Below, one piece after another: positions 17,552 to 26,639 of a DNA stretch of 64,000 bases. Origin of the DNA: Chimaeribacter coloradensis (lineage in GTDB: Bacteria; Pseudomonadota; Gammaproteobacteria; Enterobacterales; Enterobacteriaceae). The notes under the pieces are model-generated. The model did not search any database and was not told where the DNA came from. It saw only the letters and a list, made by a program, of their open reading frames with translations. The stretch lies in NCBI RefSeq assembly GCF_002858715.1, contig NZ_PJZH01000012.1, forward strand, positions 62,001-126,000, read 5' to 3'. The translations under genes were made by a program, and so were the position numbers. Position 1 is the first letter of the stretch. Each line of letters starts with the position of its first letter.

Positions 17552-18979
17552 ATGACTACCCCTACCTCCGCCACTTCGCCGACGCCACCGGCACAGTCCG
17601 CGACACACCAGTCCGCACAGCCGGGCCAGCGGGCGGTGCCGTTAACGCAGGCGCAGCCGGGCCACTTCCGCTATGTGGTACTGGCGATGATCTTCCTGAT
17701 CACCGTGATTAACTATGCTGACCGCGCGACGATGTCGATCGCCGGGACAGAGGTCTCGCGTGTGCTGGGCCTTAACCCGATGATGCTCGGGCTGGTGTTC
17801 TCCGCCTTTGCCTGGGCCTATGCGCTGGGGCAGATCCCCGGCGGCTGGCTGCTGGACCGCTTCGGCGCGCGCCGCGTCTACGGGTGCAGTTTGCTGCTCT
17901 GGTCGGTGTTTACCATGATGCAGGGCACCGTGGGCTGGTTCGGCGTCACCGGGGTGTATGCGGCGATGGTGCTGTTCGCCATGCGCTTTATGCTCGGCCT
18001 GGTGGAAGCCCCGGCATTCCCGGCCAACTCCCGTATTGTGGCCTGCTGGTTCCCCACCAATGAGCGCGGCACCGCCTCGTCGCTGTTTAACTCCGCCCAG
18101 TATATGGCGGTGGTGGTGTTTACCCCGCTGATGGCCTGGCTGACGCACGCGCTCGGCTGGGAGCATGTGTTTATCTGGATGGGCGCGCTCGGGCTGGCGA
18201 TCGGCGTCGGCTGGTTCGTGTTCTATAAAGAGCCGCACACCAGCCCCCACCTCGGCAAGGCGGAGCTGGAGCACATCCGCGCCAACGGTGCACTGGTGGA
18301 CCTCGAGCAGAACCGCCGCCGCGACCGCCGCCGCTTTACCTGGCAGGAGGTGCGCCAGCTCTTCACCAACCGCACGCTGTGGGGCATTTACATCGGCCAG
18401 TACTGCATTACCGCCCTGAGCTACTTCTTTATCACCTGGTTCCCCATCTACCTGATCAAAGGGCGCGGCATGTCGATCATGGAGGCGGGCTGGGTCGCGG
18501 CGCTGCCGGCCATCTGCGGCTTCAGCGGCGGGGTGCTGGGCGGCATGTTCTCCGACTTCCTGATCCGCCGCGGCGTGCACCCGTCCCCGGCGCGTAAGAC
18601 GCCGTTTGTGCTCGGGATGTTTATGGCCTCGATGCTGGTGTGGGCGAACGTGGTCTCCTCTGACAGCGCGGTGATTGCGCTGATGGCGGTGGCGTTCTTC
18701 GGCAAAGGGTTGTCGGCCATCGGCTGGGCGGTGATGTCCGATACCGCGCCGGAACAGATGATCGGCCTGAGCGGCGGGGTATTTAACTGCCTGGGCAACA
18801 TCGCCGGCATCATCACCCCGGTGGTGATCGGTTACCTGGTGGCGACCACCGGCTCCTTCGAAACGGCGCTGTGGTTCGTCGGCGCGCACGGCCTGCTGGG
18901 GATGTTCGGTTACCTGGTCGTCGCCGGGAAGTTCGAACGGCTGGTGATCAAAACCCCGGCGGAGCAAACCCCGCGCTAA
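17552..18979 (+). CDS. MFS sugar-acid:H+ symporter, GudP/GarP-like
   Basis: 475 aa, 12 TM segments. Core sequence follows the anion:cation symporter family: NYADRATMSIAGTEVSRVLG in TM1, AWAYALGQIPGGWLLDRFGARRVYG (MFS motif A), FMLGLVEAPAFPANSRIVACWFP. These are close to E. coli glucarate/galactarate transporters. The start ATG 17552 is spaced seven bases from GGAG. A Ser/Thr/Pro/Gln-rich N-terminal extension of ~35 residues precedes TM1, longer than in GudP (about 450 aa). No dehydratase or aldolase gene adjoins, so catabolism must lie elsewhere. Substrate could be glucarate, galactarate or galactonate. Confidence 0.85.
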   Translation: MTTPTSATSPTPPAQSATHQSAQPGQRAVPLTQAQPGHFRYVVLAMIFLITVINYADRATMSIAGTEVSRVLGLNPMMLGLVFSAFAWAYALGQIPGGWLLDRFGARRVYGCSLLLWSVFTMMQGTVGWFGVTGVYAAMVLFAMRFMLGLVEAPAFPANSRIVACWFPTNERGTASSLFNSAQYMAVVVFTPLMAWLTHALGWEHVFIWMGALGLAIGVGWFVFYKEPHTSPHLGKAELEHIRANGALVDLEQNRRRDRRRFTWQEVRQLFTNRTLWGIYIGQYCITALSYFFITWFPIYLIKGRGMSIMEAGWVAALPAICGFSGGVLGGMFSDFLIRRGVHPSPARKTPFVLGMFMASMLVWANVVSSDSAVIALMAVAFFGKGLSAIGWAVMSDTAPEQMIGLSGGVFNCLGNIAGIITPVVIGYLVATTGSFETALWFVGAHGLLGMFGYLVVAGKFERLVIKTPAEQTPR

Positions 18980-18991
18980 ATCGGTGTACAG

Positions 18992-19021
18992 AGACGGCGG
19001 CCGTGACCGCGGCCGCCGTCT
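18992..19021. terminator. Long perfect hairpin between convergent genes
   Basis: Twelve-base arms AGACGGCGGCCG and CGGCCGCCGTCT with a six-base loop; no U-tract. It lies between the transporter gene and the convergent hydrolase gene. Confidence 0.5.
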
Positions 19022-19041
19022 GCTGATCCCCTTCATGCCCT

Positions 19042-19821
19042 TCAGGCAATGATCACAAAATCGCAGTGCTGCACGGCGCGGGTACGGGAGCAGACCTCAA
19101 ACCCGTTGCGTGACCCCTGCTGGTTGGCGTTGCCTTCGATCGTCTGGAAGGTGTGGTCCACGCCGTCAAACGCAAAGCCGACATGCGTCCAGTCCTGCGC
19201 ACTTTTCCTCACCAGAAACAGCCCGACCCCGGCCAGATCGCTCCACGGCGTGTTGCCGCTGTCGATGTGCACCCCCGGAATGAACCGCCCATGCTCTTTG
19301 GCGCTGGTTGCCAGCGCATCACAGCTTAACGACACCTCCAGCGGCAGCGGCACCTGCTGCACCGCGCAGGCCTGCATCAGCACAAAACTGACGAACCCCG
19401 CGCACCACAGAAACGCATCGCCATCCTGCCCGTTGCAGTAGAGCCGCACCCAGGGGCCGCGGTTCTCACCGCCCAGCTCCAGCGGGTGCGCGGCCAGGTG
19501 CTGGCGGGCGATCTTCAGCAGGGTCTGCGGCAGGGTGGTATCGGGCGTGGGGAGCTGCAGGGCGCGGCGCATCGGGGCCACCAGCTGCGCCCAGTCATCC
19601 GCGTTGACCGGGCCGTTGTCGGCCAAAGCAGATGCCTGCCGGAAAGCAGACAGCGCCCGCTGGGTGGCCGGGCCGAAGTCGCTGTCGATCACCAGGCCGT
19701 GGCCGTGGAACGTCAGCCACTCCTGCACGCGTTTCACAGCGTCCGAGTGGTCGTTCAGGGCGATGGGGCCGGGGAAGGTGGTTTCAGCGAGGATGTAGCT
19801 GAAGGGCTGATAATCAAACAT
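19042..19821 (-). CDS. Peptidoglycan-binding / TIGR02594-like cysteine hydrolase
   Basis: 259 aa from ATG 19821, preceded by GTGGGG; an upstream in-frame start is less likely. Residues ~25-85 resemble a PG_binding_1 domain (DAVKRVQEWLTFHG..IDSDFGPATQRALSAFR). Residues ~125-255 resemble a papain-like NlpC/P60 relative of the TIGR02594 type: FLWCAGFVSFVL with the likely nucleophilic Cys, WTHVGFAF with the His, and TIEGNANQQG near the end. No signal peptide is visible. Such proteins cut cell-wall peptides; without a signal peptide export by a lysis or secretion system is possible. Actual activity is unproven. Confidence 0.6.
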   Translation of the reverse strand: MFDYQPFSYILAETTFPGPIALNDHSDAVKRVQEWLTFHGHGLVIDSDFGPATQRALSAFRQASALADNGPVNADDWAQLVAPMRRALQLPTPDTTLPQTLLKIARQHLAAHPLELGGENRGPWVRLYCNGQDGDAFLWCAGFVSFVLMQACAVQQVPLPLEVSLSCDALATSAKEHGRFIPGVHIDSGNTPWSDLAGVGLFLVRKSAQDWTHVGFAFDGVDHTFQTIEGNANQQGSRNGFEVCSRTRAVQHCDFVIIA

Positions 19822-20174
19822 ATTTTTACCCCACGAAAAAGAGAGAAAGAGGCGTCCCGGCGCACCGGGCGGCACACTGCCATGCGTCAATACCGGCGTA
19901 TTGGTTAAACATTGACCTGTTTACCCGAAAGGTAAACCGGATAGCGGGGAAATAACAGGCAAGGGGTCACACGGGGAAAGGGCACATTGATTGTATTGAT
20001 AAATTACTCTGATGATTCGGAATTTCCTCAGGCTTCCGGCCCGCCGGGCATAGGCGGCGCTAACCTGCGGTAATTGTGTTGATTTTTTGCAATCACCCCA
20101 TTTCCTCCCATACTTAAACCAGCGCCGCACCCGATGGCGTGACCCCTCTTACCGTTATCAGCCAGGAGCCAGTA
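19822..20174. other. Divergent intergenic region
   Basis: 353 bp between divergent genes. It holds a small inverted repeat AATAC-CGGC-GTATT at 19889-19902 and AT-rich sequence near 19980-20010 suited to promoters. I see no gene in it. Confidence 0.4.
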
Positions 20175-20774
20175 ATGAGTAATGCGTTTCTTGAATCCAT
20201 TGCCGTCCGCCGCAGTATCTACTCGCTGGGCAGTGAGCTGCCCTGTTCCGAATATGAGGTAATCCGCCTGATCACCGAGGCCGTCAAACTCAGCCCCTCG
20301 GCGTTCAACTCCCAAAGCTCCCGCGTGGTGATTTTGTTTGACGGCCAGCACCAGCAGTTATGGGAGATCGTCAAACAGGAGCTGAAAAAGATTGTGCCGC
20401 CCGATGCGTTTTTCACCACGGAAAACAAGATCGGCTCCTTTGCCGCCGGGGCGGGCACGGTGCTGTTTTTTGAAGACACCCGCGTAATTGACGACCTGCA
20501 AAAGCAGTATGCGCTGTATGCCGAAAACTTCCCGGTCTGGTCAGAACACTCCACCGGCATCGCCCAGTTCTCTGTCTGGTCGGCGCTGGCGCAGGTGAAA
20601 ATCGGCGCGTCCCTGCAACATTACAACCCGCTGATTGACGAGGCGGTACAGCAGCAGTGGCACCTGCCTGCCCACTGGCGGCTGCGCGCCCAGATGCCGT
20701 TCGGCAGCATTGCACAGCCGCCGGGCGAGAAAAGTTATATGGATGATGAACAGCGTTTCCGCGTCTTTAAATAG
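20175..20774 (+). CDS. Nitroreductase-family FMN oxidoreductase, HBN/YdgI-like
   Basis: 199 aa. The N-terminal SIAVRRSIYSLGSELPCSEYEVIRLITEAVKLSPSAFNSQSSRVVIL is the nitroreductase FMN-binding start (RRSIY and SPSAFNSQ). GIAQFSVWSALAQVKIGASLQHYNPLID matches the 'oxidoreductase-related to nitroreductase' subgroup found in YdgI and fungal Frm2/Hbn1. Members use NAD(P)H and FMN to reduce nitro or quinone compounds and are linked to oxidative stress. AGGAG precedes the start. It is monocistronic with its own terminator. Confidence 0.85.
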   Translation: MSNAFLESIAVRRSIYSLGSELPCSEYEVIRLITEAVKLSPSAFNSQSSRVVILFDGQHQQLWEIVKQELKKIVPPDAFFTTENKIGSFAAGAGTVLFFEDTRVIDDLQKQYALYAENFPVWSEHSTGIAQFSVWSALAQVKIGASLQHYNPLIDEAVQQQWHLPAHWRLRAQMPFGSIAQPPGEKSYMDDEQRFRVFK

Positions 20775-20800
20775 CCTTCCCCCAGCCCTTTCCCTGCCAT

Positions 20801-20822
20801 AAGCCGCGTGATGCGGCTTTTA
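20801..20822 (+). terminator. Rho-independent terminator
   Basis: AAGCCGC-GTGAT-GCGGCTTTT, 27 bp after the nitroreductase stop. Confidence 0.85.
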
Positions 20823-20945
20823 CCCCCGGCACCGTTCACGCCCTGTGATCACGCCTGTTGCGCCATGCCGCAAAACCGGCACCTGCCCGCGCGGGCGGTT
20901 ATTTTTCAGCCATACTTAGCCCAGTTGACCAACCAGGGGAAGCCT

Positions 20946-22034
20946 ATGTATACACACCGGCTGATTTTTCCGGCCAGCGTCCTGCGCGGGCGCGGGGCGA
21001 TTGCCCATCTGGGGCGGATGTGCGGGCGGCTGGGGCAGCGCGCCCTGTTAATTGGCGGCAAGCGGGCGCTGGCGTTTGCCGAGCCGCTGGTGGTGCGCCA
21101 GCTTGAGGAGAGCGGCGTCAGTTACCTTGGCAGCGAGTGGTACGGCGGGGAGTGCAGTGAGACGCAGATCCACCGGCTGGCGGATCTGCTGGAGCGGCAG
21201 GGGGTGGAAGTGGTGATCGCCGCCGGTGGCGGGCGGGCGCTGGACACCGCCAAAGCGGCCGCGGTGCACAACCACATCCCGGTGATGACGCTGCCGACGG
21301 TGGCCGCCACCTGCGCGGCGATGACGCCGCTGGTGTTCCGCTACCACGATGACGGCCAGTTCCGCGATATGCAGGCGCTGCCGGAGGGGCCGGCAGCGGC
21401 GGTGATTGATGCAGACATCCTGGCGCGCACGCCGCTGCCGGGCTTTGCCGCCGGGCTGGGGGATACGCTGGCGAAATGGTATGAGTACCGTGCCGTGAGC
21501 GCGACGCAGGTGAACCCGTCGCTGGCGGCGGTGGTGCGCGCCCACAGTGAGCTGTGCTATTCGCTGATTGTTGACCACGCCGAAGAGGCGTGCCGCGCGG
21601 TGCGCAGCGGGCAGGCCAACACCGCGCTGGAGCAGGTGCTGGACGCGGTGTTCCTCTACGCCGGGCTGACCTCGGTGATGAGCAACGGCGGCCACACCGG
21701 CGCGGCCCACGCGCTGTATGAGGGCTTCACCGGCTGCGCGCGCACCCGCCACGTGGCGCACGGCCTGCTGGTGGGGTTCGGCAACCTCTGCCTGCTGGCG
21801 CTGGAGCAGCGCCACGACAATGAGATCGCCTCCGCCATCGGGCTGGCGCGCGCCGCCGGTATCCCGGTCACCCTGGAGGAGATTGCCCCCGGCCTGACGC
21901 CCCAGGAGCGCGCCACCATCCTGCAACGGGCGGTACGCGCGCCGGACATGGCCAATATGCCGTTCCGGGTGGATGTGCCGATGCTCCAGGCCGCCATTGA
22001 CCATGTCCACCGGCTGGCCGCGAAAACGGTCTAG
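20946..22034 (+). CDS. Iron-containing alcohol dehydrogenase family, GldA/YbdH-like
   Basis: 362 aa, the length of GldA and of E. coli YbdH (HcxA). Visible blocks: VIAAGGGRALDTAKAAA (NAD-binding GGGxxxDTAK), LPTVAATCAAMTPL, and the metal site AGLGDTLAKWYE (Asp), NGGHTGAAHALYEGF (His) and HVAHGLLVGFG (His). The TVAATCAAMTPL stretch is nearer YbdH, which reduces 2-oxo acids, than to glycerol dehydrogenase. ATG 20946 follows AGGGGAAG. It stands alone between two terminators. Confidence 0.85.
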   Translation: MYTHRLIFPASVLRGRGAIAHLGRMCGRLGQRALLIGGKRALAFAEPLVVRQLEESGVSYLGSEWYGGECSETQIHRLADLLERQGVEVVIAAGGGRALDTAKAAAVHNHIPVMTLPTVAATCAAMTPLVFRYHDDGQFRDMQALPEGPAAAVIDADILARTPLPGFAAGLGDTLAKWYEYRAVSATQVNPSLAAVVRAHSELCYSLIVDHAEEACRAVRSGQANTALEQVLDAVFLYAGLTSVMSNGGHTGAAHALYEGFTGCARTRHVAHGLLVGFGNLCLLALEQRHDNEIASAIGLARAAGIPVTLEEIAPGLTPQERATILQRAVRAPDMANMPFRVDVPMLQAAIDHVHRLAAKTV

Positions 22035-22046
22035 GGCGTTGCGCAT

Positions 22047-22074
22047 AAAAAAGCCGGCATCCGCCGGCTTTTTT
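22047..22074. terminator. Bidirectional terminator between the dehydrogenase gene and bcsG
   Basis: AAAAAAGCCGGC-ATCC-GCCGGCTTTTTT: U-tracts form on both strands, serving both convergent transcripts. Confidence 0.92.
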
Positions 22075-22097
22075 GTCTCTGCATCCCGTATCGGCGC

Positions 22098-23777
22098 TTA
22101 TTGCGGATACGGCACCCAGTCGCCGCCGTTGAGGCGGATATAGGGTTTGCCCTGGTACTGCATCACGATGGCGTTGGCATTCTCCGACACCACCGGCGTC
22201 TGCGGCAGGTTCTGCGTCAGGGTGGACCAGTCCACGCTTGGCGCGGTGAAGATTTTGCCGTCCACCGAGCGCGCCACCAGCTCCGACACCGCCAGGTAGC
22301 TGCTGGGGGTGGTGATGGTCAGCGGCGTGCTCTGGTGCGGTGCCTGCATCCCAAAGAAGCGGATACCGGCCGGGATGTGGGTAATGCTCGGGCTGGGGAT
22401 GTCACGCAGCCCGGACATCTGCATCTTGTCGCCGGTCACCGCCGCGCCGTGCTCCGGCACAAACACCACCATCACCTTGCGGCCCGACTTCTCCAGCTCG
22501 TCAAAGAAGGTGTTGAGCTGGTTGAGCAGGGTAGCCGCGCGGGTTTTGTAGTCCGCCGACTGGGTGGAGCCGATAAAGCGGTTGCCGTCATGCAGCGCAA
22601 TCAGGTTGAAGAAGGTGGCGCTGCGCGGCGACTCCTGCTTAGTGCCGAGCCAGCGGTTCAGGATCTCCAGGTCGTTATAGATCGGCTCGCCGTCAAAGGA
22701 GGTCATCTCATGGCCGATGCCCTGTTGCGACATCAGCGGTGACTGCATGTTGGCCTCTTTGCGCAGGTCATCGATATAGCCGCCGAAGACGCCGGAGTGG
22801 TCCATCATCAGCTGCGAGGTGAAGCCGAGTTTGGCGAGGTTGTCGAACAGGTAGCACTGCTGGCCCGCCGGTTTGTAGAGATCGGTGTGGGACGGCTGGC
22901 CGCAACTGGCCCGCAGCAGGCGGATGGACGCCGGGCCGCTGTAGGCAGTGGCGGAGTTGAAGCTGTCGAATTTGATGTCAAAGCGCGACCAGAACGGCGA
23001 GCTGTCCTGCCCGACGGCCTGCATATCCGCCCAGGCCAGCGAACAGATGTTGATCACCAGAATGTCGAACGGCTGGGCGTCGGCCGGTAACTGCGCCGGG
23101 AAGGCGGTACTGCGCGCCCGCTCCTGATCGTAGAACTGGTTCAGGTAGGCGGTCAGGTTGGCGTTGGTGGGCGGCAGGGTCTGCGCCGGGCCGGCTCCCG
23201 CCGCCGCCGTAGCCGCACCCGGGGCCGCGGCAGGAGCCGCAGCGCCTGCCGGGGCGGTGGTCACGACAGCGGCACCCGGCGCGGCGCTGGTGATGCGTTC
23301 CGGCAGCACCTGCACCGCCACCAGCCACGCCAGCACGCCGACGGTAAAGGTGGTGACGCGCACCCACTGGGAGATAAACAGGTAGGCCACCAGCATGGCG
23401 AACGCCACGCCGACCCACTGCCAGTTAATAAAGCGGTTGGCAAGATCCAGCAGGTAAGAGGGGCTGAACCCGGCCACCTGCGTCCCCTCGGAGAGGATTG
23501 AGCGGTAACCCGGCAGCCAGGTGTCATGGTAAAACAGCCCCAGCCCCACCGGAATGGCGAGAATATGCCGCCAGCGGTGCAGCCGCAGGGAGGGCAGCGG
23601 GAACAGCAGGAAGGCCACAAAGATCAGGTTGCTGATCAGGTCAAAGTTCAGGTAGCCGTTCCACAGCAGCATGAACTTCAGCAGAAAATAGTAGTTCCAG
23701 CCGCCCAGCCCGCGCCAGTGTCGCCACAGGTCAGGTCGGGCGGCAGGCGCGTGCCGCGGGGCAGTATTATCACTCAT
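22098..23777 (-). CDS. bcsG: Cellulose phosphoethanolamine transferase BcsG
   Basis: 559 aa, the same length as E. coli BcsG. Five N-terminal membrane helices (about 25-190) are followed by an Ala/Pro-rich linker and a periplasmic alkaline-phosphatase-fold domain. Visible are 'DILVINICSLAW', 'NSATAYSGPASIRLLRASCGQ' (nucleophile region) and 'VVFVPEHGAAV'. It moves phosphoethanolamine from lipid to nascent cellulose and stabilises BcsA. ATG 23777 overlaps the bcsF stop; an earlier in-frame start lies inside bcsF. It is last gene of the bcsEFG operon, ending at a shared terminator. Confidence 0.95.
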   Translation of the reverse strand: MSDNTAPRHAPAARPDLWRHWRGLGGWNYYFLLKFMLLWNGYLNFDLISNLIFVAFLLFPLPSLRLHRWRHILAIPVGLGLFYHDTWLPGYRSILSEGTQVAGFSPSYLLDLANRFINWQWVGVAFAMLVAYLFISQWVRVTTFTVGVLAWLVAVQVLPERITSAAPGAAVVTTAPAGAAAPAAAPGAATAAAGAGPAQTLPPTNANLTAYLNQFYDQERARSTAFPAQLPADAQPFDILVINICSLAWADMQAVGQDSSPFWSRFDIKFDSFNSATAYSGPASIRLLRASCGQPSHTDLYKPAGQQCYLFDNLAKLGFTSQLMMDHSGVFGGYIDDLRKEANMQSPLMSQQGIGHEMTSFDGEPIYNDLEILNRWLGTKQESPRSATFFNLIALHDGNRFIGSTQSADYKTRAATLLNQLNTFFDELEKSGRKVMVVFVPEHGAAVTGDKMQMSGLRDIPSPSITHIPAGIRFFGMQAPHQSTPLTITTPSSYLAVSELVARSVDGKIFTAPSVDWSTLTQNLPQTPVVSENANAIVMQYQGKPYIRLNGGDWVPYPQ

Positions 23778-23967
23778 GATGGGAGGTTTTCTCTTTAGTC
23801 GTGCCGTCACGCACCCAGACGCCGGCGGATTTCAGGTAACGGGTAGGGAAGATCCGGGCCTGAAGGCCCTGCCAGAAACGGGGCAGCGCGCGCCGTGCCG
23901 CCCAGCCGAGGAAAAAGAAGATCACGGCGGCGATCAGGAACACCTGGATCAGGTCGGTAGAATTCAT
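23770..23967 (-). CDS. bcsF: Cellulose synthesis membrane protein BcsF
   Basis: 65 aa (63 in E. coli). One transmembrane helix, residues ~6-24 (LIQVFLIAAVIFFFLGWAAR), then a cytosolic basic tail. BcsF recruits BcsE to the membrane and is needed with BcsG for pEtN-cellulose. It overlaps bcsE by four bases upstream and bcsG by eight downstream. Confidence 0.93.
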   Translation of the reverse strand: MNSTDLIQVFLIAAVIFFFLGWAARRALPRFWQGLQARIFPTRYLKSAGVWVRDGTTKEKTSHHE

Positions 23968-25526
23968 GGCGCGCCCTCCGGCCCGGCGGCCAGCACCGGC
24001 AGGGTCAGCGGCTGCGGCCGGCGGCGCGGCGCAGGGGCAGGCGCCGCCGGTTGCGCGGAGGCGGCCGCCGTGAGCGGCAGCGGGGCCTCATCGGTGTCCG
24101 GCGCGTCACGCTCAATGCGGCTCAGCTGCTCCAGGATGGCGGTATCCTCATGCCACTCGCGGCGGCTGGTAAAAGCGTCGGTCACCGGGAGCTGGAACAC
24201 CGACTCCAGGGCGATCTCCAGATCCGGCAGGCGGCAGTTGGAGAGGAAGAGGTGCAGGTGGTGCGCATCCACTGTGACCAGGTCGCCGTCACGCCGCAGG
24301 GTACAGAGCGACAGCGCCTGGCGCGGCAGCAGCCCCGGCACCGGCCGCATCGACAGCAGAATGCCTTTGGTGTCCTCCGCCAGCAGGCTGCTGTCGAGCA
24401 GCGAGCGCACCGTGTTGCAGAAGGCCGGGCGCGCCAGCACGCCGCGCACCTGCAAGGGCCGCATCCCGGTGATCAGCCGCTCCACATTCTCCGGCAGCGG
24501 GCGGCTGTAGCGGCTGCCCTGGATGCCGTCCAGCAGCGTCAGGAAGGCGGAGAGCGTTGCTGCCTGCGGCACCACCAGATTGGCACCGCACGCCTGCAAC
24601 AGCTTCTCATCCGTATAGCGCAGGCTCACTTTCATCTCCCGTACCGCAATCTTCAGGCCGTTACCGCCTGCCTGCCGCACCTGATAGATTTCCCGTGCCA
24701 GCGCCGGGATCGCCTGGTTGCTGTGCAGGGCAAAAATCAGCGTCGCGGCGTGCAGCGCCTCACCGCGCCGCGCCAGCTGGGCGTTGTCGTCAAACAGCTG
24801 CCAGTTGCTGGAGAGCGGCGGCGCGCCTTCCAGCACGCTGCGTTCGGCCAGGTACCAGGTGTCATCACTGCCGCGGAAATCCCCGGTGGGCTGATCGTCC
24901 TGTAAGGCGAAGCCGCCCCCGGGCAGGGTGCGCAAATTAAAGCGCTGGTTGGTCACCACCCCTTTATCCGCCGCCCACCAGGTGACCTGATAGGCGTTAT
25001 TTTCCACCTCCGTTGTCAGGGCGGAGAAGCCAAATAAGAGCTGGTGTTGTGATATTAACGCGCTTTTTATTTTATTCACCCCGGCACTGTGGCAAATAAT
25101 CAAAAATGTGCTACCGCGTTTATTCATCAGGCTGCGCATCGCCTGCAGCCATTGTGTCAGTGCCGCCTCGCCCAATTCCAGGAATAGGGTGGCCGGGGCG
25201 TAATAGATAATTAAGCCGCCGGGTTTGCGGATTAACCGCCCGGCTTCCACCGGTAAACGGCGTAACGCCGCTTTTTCTGCCGGCAGGGTAAAGAGCGGCA
25301 ACCGTTTTACCGCCGCACCGGGCAGCGCGCCGAGCAACTCCCGCGGGCGCTCGCCACTGCAAATCAATGAAATATCAGTCTCCTGCGGCTGGCTTTCTGC
25401 CACCTGGCGGCAGAGCGCGCGCGCATTTTCCTGAGTGTCACTATTAACCCAGTAAAGTCCGCGCGCCTGCATTACCGATAATTCATCCCAAAGCTGTTTA
25501 ATACCGAAGGGAAATGATAGCGCCAT
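23964..25526 (-). CDS. bcsE: c-di-GMP-binding cellulose regulator BcsE
   Basis: 520 aa (523 in E. coli). An N-terminal degenerate NTPase-like domain ('FGIKQLWDELSVM') is followed by the GIL domain with 'SVLEGAPPLSSNWQLFDDN' and the c-di-GMP I-site RxGD seen as RDGD in LRRDGDLVTVD (about residue 412). It boosts cellulose output by concentrating c-di-GMP at BcsA. ATG 25526 was chosen by alignment to BcsE; its ribosome site is weak. The poorly conserved Pro/Ala-rich tail is likely disordered. First gene of bcsEFG, divergent from bcsR. Confidence 0.92.
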   Translation of the reverse strand: MALSFPFGIKQLWDELSVMQARGLYWVNSDTQENARALCRQVAESQPQETDISLICSGERPRELLGALPGAAVKRLPLFTLPAEKAALRRLPVEAGRLIRKPGGLIIYYAPATLFLELGEAALTQWLQAMRSLMNKRGSTFLIICHSAGVNKIKSALISQHQLLFGFSALTTEVENNAYQVTWWAADKGVVTNQRFNLRTLPGGGFALQDDQPTGDFRGSDDTWYLAERSVLEGAPPLSSNWQLFDDNAQLARRGEALHAATLIFALHSNQAIPALAREIYQVRQAGGNGLKIAVREMKVSLRYTDEKLLQACGANLVVPQAATLSAFLTLLDGIQGSRYSRPLPENVERLITGMRPLQVRGVLARPAFCNTVRSLLDSSLLAEDTKGILLSMRPVPGLLPRQALSLCTLRRDGDLVTVDAHHLHLFLSNCRLPDLEIALESVFQLPVTDAFTSRREWHEDTAILEQLSRIERDAPDTDEAPLPLTAAASAQPAAPAPAPRRRPQPLTLPVLAAGPEGAP

Positions 25527-25711
25527 GAAATTTTCTGCTTTATGAAAAGTTTGCTGGGGTAAAAACGGAAAAAACCTATAAATGAGTCTAACATTGCCAT
25601 TTGTAATCACCAACTTTACGCTTAAAAAATAATGACACGGCAGCCCGGCCCCATGCGGGTTTCCCGGTTTTTCAGCGCTTTTAGCGCGTTGTCCCGTTTA
25701 AGGTTACAGGT
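25527..25711. promoter_or_regulatory. Divergent promoter region of the two cellulose operons
   Basis: 185 bp, noticeably AT-richer than the flanking genes, with runs near 25555-25635. It must carry promoters for both bcsEFG and bcsRQABC. No individual -10/-35 pair is clear enough to call. Confidence 0.5.
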
Positions 25712-25912
25712 ATGGATAATAAACATCAGCTTACGTTTCCGCCGGAAAACCCGGCTATTAGTGATGATTTTTATGTGCTGAGAAAAACGTTTGAGATCCC
25801 GGCATTCCGCTATGTGGATATTTCCCGGGCGTCGCGTATTCCGGCGTTATTGGCCCGCTGGCCGCTGCTGGGGGAGTTAAGCACCCGGCCTGACCCGCAG
25901 GAGCCTGCCTGA
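25712..25912 (+). CDS. bcsR: Cellulose biosynthesis protein BcsR
   Basis: 66 aa DUF2629 protein (62 in E. coli YhjR). The conserved core is DFYVLRKTFEIPAFRYVDIS ending in RWPLLGEL, matching E. coli 'LKRWPLLAEF'. BcsR binds BcsQ and controls assembly of the synthase. It is the first gene of bcsRQABC, one base before bcsQ. Confidence 0.93.
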   Translation: MDNKHQLTFPPENPAISDDFYVLRKTFEIPAFRYVDISRASRIPALLARWPLLGELSTRPDPQEPA

Positions 25913-25913
25913 G

Positions 25914-26639
25914 ATGCCGGTGGTTGCCATTCAGGGGGTACGCGGCGGCGCAGGCGGCAGCGCGGTGACGGCCGGGCTGGCCTGGGCGCTGCATCAGCTG
26001 GCGGAGAGGGTGCTGGTGGTGGATCTCTCACCGGATAACCTGCTGCGCCTGCATTTTAATATGCCGTTCGGCGAGGCACGCGGCTGGGCGCAGGCGCAAC
26101 AGGCCGGTCTGCCGTGGCAACAGGCGGCGATGCGCTACAGCGGCGGGGAGGGCGGGCAGACACCGCTCGATCTGCTGCCGTTCGGCCGCAGTGAAACCCA
26201 CACGGTGCCGGGCGCGCTGCCGGAGGTGGCGGCGCTCTGCCGCGCTGGTCACTACCAATGGGTGCTGCTGGATCTGCCCGCCGGGCGGGAAAACCCATTG
26301 ACCCTGCAGGCACTGGCGCAGGCAGACCGGCTGCTGCGGGTGGTCACGGCGGAAGGCAACTGCCACGCCCGCCTGCACCAGCAACCCGCCCCGGCAGGCA
26401 GCCTGCTGCTGGTGAACCAGTTCACGCCCGCCAGCCAGCTCCAGCAGGACATCCTGCTGCTCTGGCAGCAGAGCCTGCCGGGGCTGCTGCCGTTTGTCAT
26501 TCACCGCGATGAGGCGGTCAACGAGGCGCTGGCCGCCAAACAGCCGGTCGGGGAGTACCGCGCGCACAGCCTGGCCGCCAAAGAGATGACGGTGCTGGCC
26601 AACTGGTGCCTGATCAACCTGAAGGGGGGCACAGCATGA
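25914..26639 (+). CDS. bcsQ: MinD-like ATPase BcsQ
   Basis: 241 aa (E. coli 250). N-terminus VVAIQGVRGGAGGSAVTAGL corresponds to the deviant Walker A of E. coli BcsQ (RGGVGTTT), but the three threonines are replaced by G, S and A. Walker A' is VLVVDLSPDNLLRL; 'VIHRDEAVNEALAAKQPVGEYR' is nearly identical to the E. coli family signature. BcsQ sorts the cellulose machinery to the cell pole with BcsR. The altered P-loop may lower nucleotide binding. It overlaps bcsA by four bases. Confidence 0.92.
   Translation: MPVVAIQGVRGGAGGSAVTAGLAWALHQLAERVLVVDLSPDNLLRLHFNMPFGEARGWAQAQQAGLPWQQAAMRYSGGEGGQTPLDLLPFGRSETHTVPGALPEVAALCRAGHYQWVLLDLPAGRENPLTLQALAQADRLLRVVTAEGNCHARLHQQPAPAGSLLLVNQFTPASQLQQDILLLWQQSLPGLLPFVIHRDEAVNEALAAKQPVGEYRAHSLAAKEMTVLANWCLINLKGGTA

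Noticed and set aside
20607-20624. Ter-like GTTGTAATG on the minus strand in the nitroreductase gene
   Set aside because: Flanking positions do not fit the Ter consensus and the sequence is explained by conserved coding (LQHYNPL).
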